Assembly: GCF_900102265.1 (NCBI RefSeq)
Contig: NZ_FNBH01000003.1
Location: forward strand, 186,001 to 250,000
Reading direction: 5' to 3'
From: Epilithonimonas hungarica
GTDB taxonomy: Bacteria; Bacteroidota; Bacteroidia; Flavobacteriales; Weeksellaceae
Length of the DNA: 64,000 nucleotides
This document shows positions 1-8,466 of the stretch, piece after piece; the stretch's first letter is position 1, and every line of letters starts with the position of its first letter. The notes under the pieces are model-generated. The model ran no database searches and had not been told where the DNA came from. It was given only the letters and a program-made list of their open reading frames with translations. Position numbers and translations under genes: made by a program.

Positions 1-1166
1 TCTTTTGTTGGCATATACTTATTTAAAAAATATCCAGTATCAGAAAATGCGGATGAATATGTAACTTTATTGTCAGATTGGAGTTGCTTAATATTTAAAA
101 TTGTAGCATCCAATCTAGGATCATTTTGCATAAAGTTGAATAAATCATTTGTAACTGGATTAAAAGCCCATCCTGATACTAAATCTGGAGCATTATTATT
201 AGGAAAATTAGTATTCAAAGAATATGAACGAGGACCAACCATAATGTTTATAGAATTACCCTCATCATTACCTTGTCCCCAAAAGCCCCAATCTGAGTTT
301 CCTTTATTTGTATGCATAATTTCCAGAATCGATTCAGTGGTGAATTTGTTGTCGACAACCCAAAGACTTGCATAATCAGAAACTAATTTGTAACCATATT
401 GACTTGTTCCTCCAGGTGTCCCATTCACTTGTGCAAATTGTTCTGCTGCTTGTGGCATTTTTTTATCATAAAGATAAATCTTACCTAATATTGCTCTGGC
501 AGTACCTTGAGTAATTCTCCCTTTATCACCAGCATCAGCAGTAAGCATTAGGTCTGGAATTGCAGCGACTATATCACTTTCTATTTGTGTGTATACTTCA
601 CTTGGTTGCGCTTGCGGAATATTCCAATAATCATCTGTTGCATTGATGGGTTTTAGAATAAGTGGAATATTTCCAAACATTCTTAGTAATTCAAAATAAT
701 ATAGAGAACGAAGAACTTTTGCTTCAGCAATAAATCTATTTTTAAGATTATCACTCATATTCGCTCCAGGCACTCTATCAATCAATAAATTAGCTCTTGC
801 AATTCCTTGATAGTAATCTCTCCAATAGCTAGCAGGCATAGTATTAGTATTGATGGTATAGTTGTTAATGCCTTGAATTCCAGCTCCATCTGTAGAGCTA
901 CCACCTCCGGAATAAAAATCGTCAGAACCAGCATTGAAAAATGTTACTGTATTCTCAAAACCTCCAGAATATTTTCTTAAAATATCATAAACAGAAACCA
1001 AGCTACTAAAACTTTGCTGTTCATTTTGATAATAATTTTCAGTATCAAACTGTCCTGAGTTCTGCACATCATTGATATAATCATCACCACAGGAGATGAT
1101 TCCCAAACCTAGTCCCGATAATAAAAATATCGAAAGACTTTTATATAAATTTTTTCTGTATTTCAT
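1..1166 (-). CDS. RagB/SusD family nutrient uptake outer membrane lipoprotein (partial, C-terminus off the window)
   Basis: This is the surface-exposed lipoprotein that lids a SusC channel and captures oligosaccharides or other nutrients. The start is the ATG read from 1166, and the frame is open to the left edge, so about 388 residues are present and the C-terminus is missing. The N-terminus is a lipoprotein signal ending in a GIISCGDD lipobox with Cys26 as the acylated residue. Helical TPR-like segments typical of SusD follow, with the family-like stretches AEAKVLRSLYYFELLRMFG and TQGTARAILGKIYLYDKK. It lies 10 bases downstream of the susC-like gene, the usual susC-susD order and spacing. 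The substrate cannot be read from the sequence. Confidence 0.93.
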   Translation of the reverse strand, partial: MKYRKNLYKSLSIFLLSGLGLGIISCGDDYINDVQNSGQFDTENYYQNEQQSFSSLVSVYDILRKYSGGFENTVTFFNAGSDDFYSGGGSSTDGAGIQGINNYTINTNTMPASYWRDYYQGIARANLLIDRVPGANMSDNLKNRFIAEAKVLRSLYYFELLRMFGNIPLILKPINATDDYWNIPQAQPSEVYTQIESDIVAAIPDLMLTADAGDKGRITQGTARAILGKIYLYDKKMPQAAEQFAQVNGTPGGTSQYGYKLVSDYASLWVVDNKFTTESILEIMHTNKGNSDWGFWGQGNDEGNSINIMVGPRSYSLNTNFPNNNAPDLVSGWAFNPVTNDLFNFMQNDPRLDATILNIKQLQSDNKVTYSSAFSDTGYFLNKYMPTK

Positions 1167-1176
1167 TTTTTTTAAA

Positions 1177-4098
1177 TTAAAATTGAATGTTGGCTCCAAA
1201 TAAAAAAGTTCTTGCTTGCGGATAATATGCTCTATCAATACCTATAGAATCTGAGTCAGAGTTATTTCTTCCTGCTATTTCTGGGTCATATCCTGTATAT
1301 TTCGTAAAAGTGAAAAGATTTTCACCTGTTATATAAAGTCTAACTTTACCCATTCCAAATTTTTCTGTAACATCTTTTGGAATTGTATATCCAACTTGAA
1401 TTAGCTTAATTCTTAAATAATCTCCTTTTTGCAAATAATAATTTGACATCCAAGAATAATTATGATTTGGATCATTTCTTGTTAGTCTTGGATTTTCGTT
1501 TGTAGAACCTTCGCCATTCCAACTATCCAAAATTTTGGTTTGATAATTAGCATCAAGCATATCTAACCTTCTTAATCCTTGGAAAATTTTGTTTCCACCT
1601 TGCCCTTGTGCAAACACCATAAAGTCAACATTTTTATAGTTTAAGTTGACTGTTAGTCCATAATTAAATTTTGGAATAGAACTTCCCAAATATTCTACAT
1701 CATCTTCATTGATTACACCATCACCATTTATATCTTTCCAAATAAAATCTCCTGGTTTGGCATTTGGTAACAACATATTTCCATTGCTATTGGTATAAGA
1801 ATTAATTTGCTCTTGATTTTGGAAAACACCTTCATATGAATGACCAAAGAAAACACCATAAGGTTGACCAACAGCAATTCTTGTAACCGACCCCATTGAT
1901 TGAAAACCATACAAATTTTGAAATTCAATGTCATTTTCAAGTCTTGTAACTTCGTTTTTAACAGCTGCAAAATTTCCATTGATTGAAATCCCGAAATCAT
2001 TCCAATTCTTCTTGTAGCCTAATTCAAGTTCGATACCTTTGTTGGTCATATCCCCGACGTTTGCCCAAGGTCGATTAGGTACACCTACGTAACCAGGTAT
2101 ATTGACTTGTCTCAATATACCAGTTGTTTTCTTTTCGTATAAATCTGCTGTAAAGGTGAAATTACTTAAAAATCTGATATCGGCAGCAATGTTTAATTGA
2201 CTTGTTTCTTCCCATTTCAGAGTAGGATTTTCTAATGTACTTGGTGCATATCCAATAATGATATTATTTCCAGAATTGGTATAGTTACTTCCTGAAACCA
2301 TAAAGTTTGCAAACTTGAAATTATCCATTTCATCATTACCTAAAACTCCATAACCTCCTCTAAGTTTTACAGTATTAATAATTTTATTTTCTGGCCAAAA
2401 ATTTTCTTTATTAATATTCCATCCTAACGATATAGACGGAAAAGTTCCCCAATGATTGTTTGTAGCAAATTTTGAAGAACCATCTCTTCTTATAGTTCCT
2501 GTAAGAAGATACTTATCTTTGTAATCATAGATTAATCTTCCAAAATAAGATACTTTTCGGGTTTCTACCCCATCCCATCCAGTAGCGGTAATGTTATCCT
2601 GAGAAATTCCAAAATTAAATGAAGCATCTTGATAGTTATTTACTGGCAAATTGGAATAGGTTAAACTTTCGCCGCTTGAAATATTATATCTATAAACTCC
2701 CTGCCCAACTAAAATATTCAAATTATGGTCTCCAAACTTATTTTGATAATTTAAAGTATTTTCCATACTCCATTCAAATTTGTTTTCGTTAACTCTATTC
2801 AAATTATTAAAATTTACATTGCTGTAATTTGGACTTAAATAGTATAAAGGTGTAAAAGCTTGGCTTCCCCAATAAGATTTTTTCCCATTAAGACTTGATT
2901 TAAAATTGAGATGTTTTGTTGGCTTTACTTCAACAAAAACATTTCCAATAAAATCATCTGTCCAACTGTATCTTCCGCGTTGAATTTCTTGGAAAGCCAA
3001 AGGATTGGTCATCTCCTGATTTACATAATGTGAAATTCCATATGGGTTTCCATTCGCATCCCTAACTATATATTGGTTGGAATAATCTGATGGAAAGGGT
3101 TGAGAATTAATATCTGTTACAACAATAGGAGTAGTTGGATCCAAATTAATAGCAGAGCTTAAAGGTCCACCAAATTCTTCATTTGGACTGATCCCTTGTG
3201 ATTTGGTATGAGTGTAAGCAAGAGTTTGCCCTATAGTCAAATAATCAGTAACTTTATGTGTAGAATTAAGTCTAGCGTTTAGTCTTTTATAATATGACAT
3301 TTCAGGTAATACTATTCCTGTCTGATCAAAATAACCAAAAGAAGCATAATAAGTTGATTTTTCGTTTCCACCATTGATGCTTATCTCGTGAGAAGATTTT
3401 TCACCCGTTCCGAAAATAGCATCTTGCCAATCCGTACCTTTTCCTAAAGATTCTGGATTTGAAAAACGCGGTGTACCACCATCATTTACTAATCCTTGAT
3501 TTATGACGGTTGCATATTGTGATGCGTTCAAAAGATCTAATTTTTTTGAAGCATTTCCAAAACCATAAAAACCATTATAAGAAAGATTTAGTCTTCCTTT
3601 CTTACCTTTTTTGGTAGTTACAAGAATAACTCCTTTAGCCGCCGAAACACCATAAATTGCAGAAGAAGCACCATCTTTAAGGACTTCAATACTTTCTATG
3701 TCAGATTGATTAAGCCATCCAATATTATCGACAACTATACCATCAACAACCCATAAAGGACTATTGCTACCAGCTCCAAAACTGGTAATTCCTCTCACAC
3801 GTATCGTAGCAGGAGCTCCTGGTTGTCCAGAATTAGTAACTACAGAAACACCTGCAGCTCTACCTTGTAACACCTGTTCTGGTTTACCTGCTGGAATATT
3901 TTCAATATCAGAAGCTTTGATACTGGCAATGGCTCCTGTCACATTGCTTTTCTTTTGAGTCCCATAACCGATAACCACTACTTCTTCTATTACTTTTTCT
4001 TTAGAAGCCGTGTCACTTACCCGTTGCTGAGCTGAGTAGTTTGCTGTGAAGTAAAGTACAGCTGCTAACCCAAGACATTTTGAATACTTTAAGTTCAT
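1177..4098 (-). CDS. SusC/RagA family TonB-linked outer membrane protein
   Basis: This is an outer-membrane beta-barrel that imports the ligand captured by its SusD partner, powered by TonB-ExbBD. It has 973 residues. A signal peptide ends near SAQQ, and a TonB-box-like stretch EEVVVIGYGTQKKSNVTGAI at about residues 38-57 leads directly into the plug (VLQGRAAGVSV, IRVRGITSFG, IEVLKDGASSAIYGVSAAKG). The barrel follows and ends in a C-terminal aromatic, FLFGANIQF. The roughly 80-residue carboxypeptidase-like N-terminal domain of many SusC proteins is absent, and no STN domain is present, so no anti-sigma signalling role is suggested. It is the first gene of a susC-susD operon and is divergent from an MFS transporter and a Nudix-type regulator. 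Confidence 0.96.
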   Translation of the reverse strand: MNLKYSKCLGLAAVLYFTANYSAQQRVSDTASKEKVIEEVVVIGYGTQKKSNVTGAIASIKASDIENIPAGKPEQVLQGRAAGVSVVTNSGQPGAPATIRVRGITSFGAGSNSPLWVVDGIVVDNIGWLNQSDIESIEVLKDGASSAIYGVSAAKGVILVTTKKGKKGRLNLSYNGFYGFGNASKKLDLLNASQYATVINQGLVNDGGTPRFSNPESLGKGTDWQDAIFGTGEKSSHEISINGGNEKSTYYASFGYFDQTGIVLPEMSYYKRLNARLNSTHKVTDYLTIGQTLAYTHTKSQGISPNEEFGGPLSSAINLDPTTPIVVTDINSQPFPSDYSNQYIVRDANGNPYGISHYVNQEMTNPLAFQEIQRGRYSWTDDFIGNVFVEVKPTKHLNFKSSLNGKKSYWGSQAFTPLYYLSPNYSNVNFNNLNRVNENKFEWSMENTLNYQNKFGDHNLNILVGQGVYRYNISSGESLTYSNLPVNNYQDASFNFGISQDNITATGWDGVETRKVSYFGRLIYDYKDKYLLTGTIRRDGSSKFATNNHWGTFPSISLGWNINKENFWPENKIINTVKLRGGYGVLGNDEMDNFKFANFMVSGSNYTNSGNNIIIGYAPSTLENPTLKWEETSQLNIAADIRFLSNFTFTADLYEKKTTGILRQVNIPGYVGVPNRPWANVGDMTNKGIELELGYKKNWNDFGISINGNFAAVKNEVTRLENDIEFQNLYGFQSMGSVTRIAVGQPYGVFFGHSYEGVFQNQEQINSYTNSNGNMLLPNAKPGDFIWKDINGDGVINEDDVEYLGSSIPKFNYGLTVNLNYKNVDFMVFAQGQGGNKIFQGLRRLDMLDANYQTKILDSWNGEGSTNENPRLTRNDPNHNYSWMSNYYLQKGDYLRIKLIQVGYTIPKDVTEKFGMGKVRLYITGENLFTFTKYTGYDPEIAGRNNSDSDSIGIDRAYYPQARTFLFGANIQF

Positions 4099-4136
4099 AT
4101 TTTAATTAATTTTTTGTTAATCTCAAACTGAGACAA

Positions 4137-4166
4137 TAAAAGTATCTTTTTTTTTGATATGACAAA
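4137..4166 (-). promoter_or_regulatory. Putative promoter of the susC-susD operon
   Basis: On the minus strand a TTTG (complement of 4163-4166) lies 18 bases before TACTTTTA (complement of 4137-4144), which matches the Bacteroidetes TTTG / TAnnTTTG pattern except for the last base. It would give a leader of about 33 bases before the susC ATG at 4098. Confidence 0.5.
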
Positions 4167-4248
4167 ATAATTTTTCATTTTTTTTAATAACCCTTTTATT
4201 TATAGGACATTTAACGGTATAATTATCATGAAAATTTATTATTTTTAT

Positions 4249-4256
4249 TATATTTG
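4249..4256 (+). promoter_or_regulatory. Putative -7 element for the MFS-Nudix operon
   Basis: TATATTTG is a perfect TAnnTTTG, about 50 bases before the MFS start codon. No good -33 TTTG is visible at the usual distance, which would fit an activator-dependent promoter. A loose inverted repeat (TTAA-N7-TTAA, 4282-4296) lies between this element and the gene, but it is too AT-rich to call. Confidence 0.45.
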
Positions 4257-4307
4257 GAATCCCCAAAAATGCACCTTAGTGTTAATTTAAAGTTAATGAA
4301 CGTATAA

Positions 4308-5507
4308 ATGAGTGTTAATAAAAACAAAATAAAACTCCCTCTTATGCTCAGCTTTTTGATATTTTCAATGTTGCTGAATAGCATGGGCGTTATCATATTG
4401 CAATTATCAGATCAGGTTTCTTATAAAGGTCTTGGTATTTTGGAATCTTTCAAGGATATTCCAATGGCTGTAGTTTCATTATTATGTGTCAACTGGATCG
4501 CTAAAACTGGTAACAAAAATGCCCTTATCTTTGCTTTGATCTTTATAATGATCAGTTCTATTGCCCTCCCATTGGTTGATGCATTTTGGTTTTTCAAGAT
4601 CTGGTTGAGTATCGTAGGTGTCGGTTTTGCCTTGGCAAAAATTTCGGTTTTCAGTATTATCAAAAATAATTTCAAGGACAAACAACTGGCAAGTGCTGTT
4701 TCCAGCGTAGATGCATCTTTTATGATAGGTATCTTCTTTGTGAATATCGGTTTTGGAAGTTTGTTGACAAGCGATTATGCACAATATTGGAAGTACGGAT
4801 TTTGGGTGATTGCCATTTTAAGTATGATCAATGTATTGATGCTTAGAAATTCTGAAATTGAAGAGGAACAATTCCCTGATACAAAAAAAGAATCTGGTGG
4901 ATGGAAATTTTTTTTGAAACCAAAGCTGATCTATTTTTTCATCATCGTCTTTTTCATGGTTTTTGTGGAACAAAGTTTTAATTCCTGGCTACCTAGTTTT
5001 TTCAAAAATAATCTCCATGTCAATTCTTATTTTGCATTACAATCATCGGCTTTTTTGGCCTTGTTCTCATTTCTTGGGAGATTTGCCACAAGCAAGCTGG
5101 TATTGAGGTTCTATTGGTTAAAGATGGTTTTCGTTTGCCTTTTTATGGTCTTTTTCATATTAGGAATATCTCAAGTATTAATATCCTGTTTTTATAACGA
5201 ATCTAGATTTTTATTGATATTTATAATCCCTGTAATCGGATTGTTCCTGTCTCCTCTTTTCCCGCTTTACAATTCGGAAGTTCTGAATCAGGTCTCAAAA
5301 GGAAAAACCCATTTATTTGTTTCATTGATTGTAGTATGTTCATCTTTAGGAAGCTCCGTCGGATCGCTTTATATGGCTATTATTTTTCATAAAAATGCAA
5401 GTTCTTATTATCCTTTGTTCATTTCTTTGCCATTATTAATTATATTTGGTCTCACTTTTTTTCTAAATAAAACAACAATAACCTATGACTGGAATCAACA
5501 AGAATAA
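4308..5507 (+). CDS. MFS transporter, probable sugar/nutrient permease
   Basis: This inner-membrane major facilitator protein has 399 residues and about 12 hydrophobic segments, the usual length for the superfamily. The central cytoplasmic loop (around residues 185-205, EIEEEQFPDTKKESGGWKF) separates two six-helix halves. It carries no soluble fusion. Its gene overlaps the following Nudix-type regulator by 23 bases and is divergent from susC-susD. It is therefore inferred to carry the product of the SusCD system across the inner membrane. No motif fixes the substrate. Confidence 0.85.
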   Translation: MSVNKNKIKLPLMLSFLIFSMLLNSMGVIILQLSDQVSYKGLGILESFKDIPMAVVSLLCVNWIAKTGNKNALIFALIFIMISSIALPLVDAFWFFKIWLSIVGVGFALAKISVFSIIKNNFKDKQLASAVSSVDASFMIGIFFVNIGFGSLLTSDYAQYWKYGFWVIAILSMINVLMLRNSEIEEEQFPDTKKESGGWKFFLKPKLIYFFIIVFFMVFVEQSFNSWLPSFFKNNLHVNSYFALQSSAFLALFSFLGRFATSKLVLRFYWLKMVFVCLFMVFFILGISQVLISCFYNESRFLLIFIIPVIGLFLSPLFPLYNSEVLNQVSKGKTHLFVSLIVVCSSLGSSVGSLYMAIIFHKNASSYYPLFISLPLLIIFGLTFFLNKTTITYDWNQQE

Positions 5508-6252
5508 ACAGAACCTAAAAGAGTTAATAGATACCAATGATTTTGTGGAACACGTATCGGTTGATTGCGTGATATTCGGCTTTCATAAGGATACTCTCAA
5601 AGTTCTTTTGTTGAAATATCATGACCTGGATCTTTGGTCTGTACCTGGAGGGTTTATTTTCAACGATGAGAACCTCAATGATGCAGCAGCCAGAACTTTG
5701 TACGAGAGGACACATCTTTCTGATGTATTTTTGGAACAATTCTACACATTTGGGGATATTAAAAGGACAGAGAATAATACCCACCAAAAACTTCTGGAAA
5801 ATAAAAATATAGAAGTCGATAAAAACCACTGGATCTATCAACGTTTTATCTCTGTAGGTTATTGTGCATTAATAGATTACACGTTGACTTACACTTTTCC
5901 GGATTCTTTCAACGAGGTCTGCCAATGGTTCAATATCAGCGAATTGCCAAATATGGCTTTTGATCACAAGGAAATGATAGAAAAAGGACTACTCTATCTC
6001 AGAAAAAATATTGATTATCAGGTAATGGGAAGCAATCTTCTTCCTGATAAATTTACGATGAAGGAACTTCAACATCTCTATGAAGCCATTCTTGGCGAAC
6101 CATTAAGACGCAACAACTTTCAAAGAAAAATATTGAGTATGAACATCTTAGAAAGATTGGAAAAACATTTTACAGGTTCAGCGAACAAAGCACCTTATCT
6201 CTATCGTTTTTTGGAAGGTTCCGAGATCAAACAATCGGATTTTGATAAATAG
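5485..6252 (+). CDS. Nudix-fold transcriptional regulator (NrtR/AraR-like), catalytically degenerate
   Basis: The protein has 255 residues. Residues about 25-150 form a Nudix domain (CVIFGFHKDTLKVLLLKY, WSVPGGFIF). Residues about 170-240 look like a winged helix (FTMKELQHLYEAILGEPLRRNNFQRKILSM). The Nudix box runs from G56 with E62 and R70 kept, but the REUXEEXGU core reads R-T-L-Y-E-R-T-H-L, so two of the metal-binding glutamates and the glycine are lost and hydrolysis is unlikely. This architecture is that of NrtR-type regulators, a family that includes the arabinose regulator AraR of Bacteroides. The start overlaps the upstream MFS gene by 23 bases, implying translational coupling. It is inferred to bind a sugar or nucleotide-sugar and control this uptake locus. 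Confidence 0.85.
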   Translation: MTGINKNKQNLKELIDTNDFVEHVSVDCVIFGFHKDTLKVLLLKYHDLDLWSVPGGFIFNDENLNDAAARTLYERTHLSDVFLEQFYTFGDIKRTENNTHQKLLENKNIEVDKNHWIYQRFISVGYCALIDYTLTYTFPDSFNEVCQWFNISELPNMAFDHKEMIEKGLLYLRKNIDYQVMGSNLLPDKFTMKELQHLYEAILGEPLRRNNFQRKILSMNILERLEKHFTGSANKAPYLYRFLEGSEIKQSDFDK

Positions 6253-6270
6253 AATCATGAGCTTACAAAT

Positions 6271-6300
6271 AAAAAGACGACAAATATTTGTCGTCTTTTT
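6271..6300. terminator. Bidirectional intrinsic terminator
   Basis: A perfect 30-base palindrome with AAAAAGACGACAAAT as its left arm has an A-run on one side and a T-run on the other. It lies between the convergent regulator and M28 peptidase genes and can stop both transcripts. Confidence 0.85.
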
Positions 6301-6320
6301 ATTCTTTAATTAGATAATTA

Positions 6321-7346
6321 TTATCTGTCATTTTTTCCATCAACTACGATTCTGTCTGGTCTGTTAGCCAGTTCCCAAGCCGTTGTGAAAACCAGTTGCG
6401 TTCTTTTCTGAAGCAATGGATAATCGATTTTATCGGGCGTATCGGTTGGTTTATGATAATCCTCGTGGATGCCGTCAAAGAAAAATGCTACCGGGATATT
6501 ATGCTTTGCAAAGTTGTAATGGTCTGACCTGTAATATAATCTTTGAGGATCTTTTGGGTCGTCATATTTATAATTGAGTTCAAGCTTTACTGTCTTGTCA
6601 TTTGCGGCAACATTGATCTTCTTAAGCTCAGAACTCAACATTTCTGAACCAATTACATAAACATATTGTTTGCCTCTGTTCTCCGGGTCATCACGTCCTA
6701 TCATATCAATATTAAGGTCAGCAACAGTATTTACCAAAGGAAAAACAGGATGGTCAGAATAGTACTCGGAACCGAAAAGTCCGTGTTCCTCACCTGTTAC
6801 GTGCAGAAAAAGAATAGAGCGTTTGGGTCCATAACCTTTTTTCTTAGCTTCCTGAAAAGCCTGGGCAATTTCCATTACGGCAACGGTTCCACTGCCATCA
6901 TCATCAGCGCCGTTATAGATTTCTCCTTTCTTCATTCCAACGTGGTCGTAATGTGCAGAAATTACAATAATTTCGTCTGGTTTTTCAGAACCTTCTATGA
7001 AAGCCATAATATTCTCAGAATCCGGAAGAGTTTCTCCATATTTCTTCATTGCTTCGGATGGAACTTTCTGATAATAAGAACCTAAAGCTGCAGGGAAACC
7101 GATCCCATTTTTTTTGTATTGCTCGATCATATAAACACCTGCTTTTTTCTGGCCGGCACTTCCTGTATCTCTACCTTCCATATCGTCCGCCGCGATCACA
7201 TAAAGGTTGGTTTTCAGTTCCTCCGAAGTAATACTATTATAAGCATCCTTGAAGCCTTTTCCGTCGTAAGAAAAATTCTTTGTAGAAGCACAGCTGTTAA
7301 GTAGAGCAACGCCCATCAAAAAACCATATAGTTTTATATTTTTCAT
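6321..7346 (-). CDS. M28 family zinc metallopeptidase (aminopeptidase), lipoprotein
   Basis: This is an exported peptidase predicted to release N-terminal amino acids from peptides in the periplasm or at the cell surface. It has 341 residues. A lipoprotein signal ends at LLNSC, with Cys19 acylated. The two-zinc site is visible: H132 in SAHYDH, an Asp in NGADDDGSG (148-150), E186/E187 in VTGEEHGLFGS, D214 in LNIDMIGR, and a C-terminal His in HEDYHKPTDTPDKI. It stands alone, with its own promoter-like element upstream and a terminator downstream. Confidence 0.92.
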   Translation of the reverse strand: MKNIKLYGFLMGVALLNSCASTKNFSYDGKGFKDAYNSITSEELKTNLYVIAADDMEGRDTGSAGQKKAGVYMIEQYKKNGIGFPAALGSYYQKVPSEAMKKYGETLPDSENIMAFIEGSEKPDEIIVISAHYDHVGMKKGEIYNGADDDGSGTVAVMEIAQAFQEAKKKGYGPKRSILFLHVTGEEHGLFGSEYYSDHPVFPLVNTVADLNIDMIGRDDPENRGKQYVYVIGSEMLSSELKKINVAANDKTVKLELNYKYDDPKDPQRLYYRSDHYNFAKHNIPVAFFFDGIHEDYHKPTDTPDKIDYPLLQKRTQLVFTTAWELANRPDRIVVDGKNDR

Positions 7347-7399
7347 ATGTAGAGTTTATTTTTCTAATGCCATATGTAACCGCAAGCGATTTCATAAAT

Positions 7400-7407
7400 C
7401 AAATTTA
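7400..7407 (-). promoter_or_regulatory. -7 element for the M28 peptidase gene
   Basis: The complement reads TAAATTTG, a perfect TAnnTTTG, giving a leader of about 50 bases before the ATG at 7346. No clear -33 element is seen. Confidence 0.4.
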
Positions 7408-7435
7408 ATATTAAGTCGAAGTAATGGAATGATTG

Positions 7436-7777
7436 TTACAAAGACTTTTCAAACTTTTTAATTCTAATTTCTGTTATGATAATTAGGATAATAGCAAATA
7501 TGATCATCGAGATCAATCCAAATGAATCAATAATTTTTTCATTCAGACCAAAAACTATTCCTCCAATTCCTATCAATAAAAGTAGAGATCCTGCAATCAA
7601 TAATAATTTTGCACAAAGCCTTTGGGCAAAGTTCCAGTTTTCTATGGTTCTCATAGATCTCTGCGTTCTGTAACCATATAAACTGTTGATCTTTTTAGGT
7701 GGAAAAATTAGCATGGCCAATCCTGCCATAATGAAAATAGCGCCGGTTAAATTTGGAACAAGTGTTAATTTTTCCAT
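7436..7777 (-). CDS. SdpI family membrane protein
   Basis: This 113-residue protein has three predicted membrane helices (about 8-27, 55-75 and 85-105). The loop after the first helix contains the SdpI-family signature NSLYGYRTQRSMRTIENWNFAQ. SdpI of Bacillus subtilis is an immunity protein against the SdpC toxin, but most family members are uncharacterised and no toxin gene is nearby, so immunity should not be assumed. It is the last gene of a same-strand run YciI-VOC-SdpI, 6 bases after the VOC gene. Confidence 0.8.
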   Translation of the reverse strand: MEKLTLVPNLTGAIFIMAGLAMLIFPPKKINSLYGYRTQRSMRTIENWNFAQRLCAKLLLIAGSLLLLIGIGGIVFGLNEKIIDSFGLISMIIFAIILIIITEIRIKKFEKSL

Positions 7778-7783
7778 CTTGTT

Positions 7784-8134
7784 CTATATTTTCTCTCCAA
7801 AGGTCAGCAATGTTCCGGCTGGATCCAAAAGAGAGAACTCTTTCATGTTCCAGGGTTTTGTTTCAAGGTTTCCATTTGGATGGATCTCGATACCCTTCGC
7901 TTTTGTCTGTTCAAAGAATTTATCAATGTTATTCGAAATTTTGAGATAAAGCATAAAATCTGACTTTGCTGGGGAAAGGTCCTTGAACTCAAAAAAATGC
8001 AACTCGGAATTGTTATAGTTTGCGATCAGATAATTATCATAATCCGCAACAAACTCGAATCCCAGATTCTTATAATAATCAATTGTTTTTCCTTTGTCAA
8101 TAAAAGGGATCTTTGGAATTATCTGTGAGATCAT
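7784..8134 (-). CDS. VOC/glyoxalase-fold protein, bleomycin-resistance-like
   Basis: This 116-residue single-domain protein has the beta-alpha-beta-beta-beta repeats of the vicinal oxygen chelate fold (IPKIPFIDKGKTIDYYKNLG at the start, MKEFSLLDPAGTLLTFGE at the end). Bleomycin-binding proteins (BLMA/BRP) share this layout, including the C-terminal FSLLDPAGTLL-like strand, and bind drug without metal catalysis. Whether it binds a drug, a metal or a metabolite cannot be told. It is 12 bases downstream of the YciI-like gene. Confidence 0.75.
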   Translation of the reverse strand: MISQIIPKIPFIDKGKTIDYYKNLGFEFVADYDNYLIANYNNSELHFFEFKDLSPAKSDFMLYLKISNNIDKFFEQTKAKGIEIHPNGNLETKPWNMKEFSLLDPAGTLLTFGEKI

Positions 8135-8146
8135 AATTTAAAACTT

Positions 8147-8416
8147 TTAGGCTAATTCATCATTCCATTCTCTGATGGTGACTTTAGCGATTAAACCTTC
8201 CTGTACAAAAGGATCGCCATTCACAAAAGCTTCTGCAGCTTCTTTGTCCACAAAAATGGCCATTGCCCCTTCACCAGGGTTTCCAAAAGCGCCTGTTCCC
8301 AAAACCTTTCCAGACTTTATAAACTCTGCTTCAAATTCTTCGTGACGTGGGAAAACGGCCATAAACTCGTCCATTGTTTTGTCTGTCGCATGTTCGTAAA
8401 AAATTACTGCTTTCAT
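8147..8416 (-). CDS. YciI-like protein
   Basis: This 89-residue protein has a dimeric ferredoxin-like fold. The YCII family pattern is clear: an N-terminal strand (MKAVIFYEHA), a helix with a conserved His (FPRHEEFEAEFIKSGKVLGTG), and the late stretch VNGDPFVQEGLIAKVTIREWN, in which GDPF is the family hallmark. Family members have been linked to small-molecule degradation and stress, but most have unknown activity. It starts the three-gene run with VOC and SdpI genes. Confidence 0.85.
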   Translation of the reverse strand: MKAVIFYEHATDKTMDEFMAVFPRHEEFEAEFIKSGKVLGTGAFGNPGEGAMAIFVDKEAAEAFVNGDPFVQEGLIAKVTIREWNDELA

Positions 8417-8466
8417 ATTTGTTTGTTTTTAAATTTTATTAAATCATTTATAATTCATAATTTTTA

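Noticed and set aside
70-375. A 101-residue open frame on the plus strand
   Set aside because: It is antisense to the susD-like gene, whose own frame is open from 1166 to the left edge with good family features.
4282-4296. Possible operator TTAA-N7-TTAA before the MFS gene
   Set aside because: The region is very AT-rich, the dyad has mismatches, and nothing similar appears at the susC promoter.
7436-7777. SdpI-family protein considered as a toxin-immunity system
   Set aside because: No SdpC-like toxin or SdpAB gene is nearby and the gene sits with YciI and VOC genes, so immunity is not supported.
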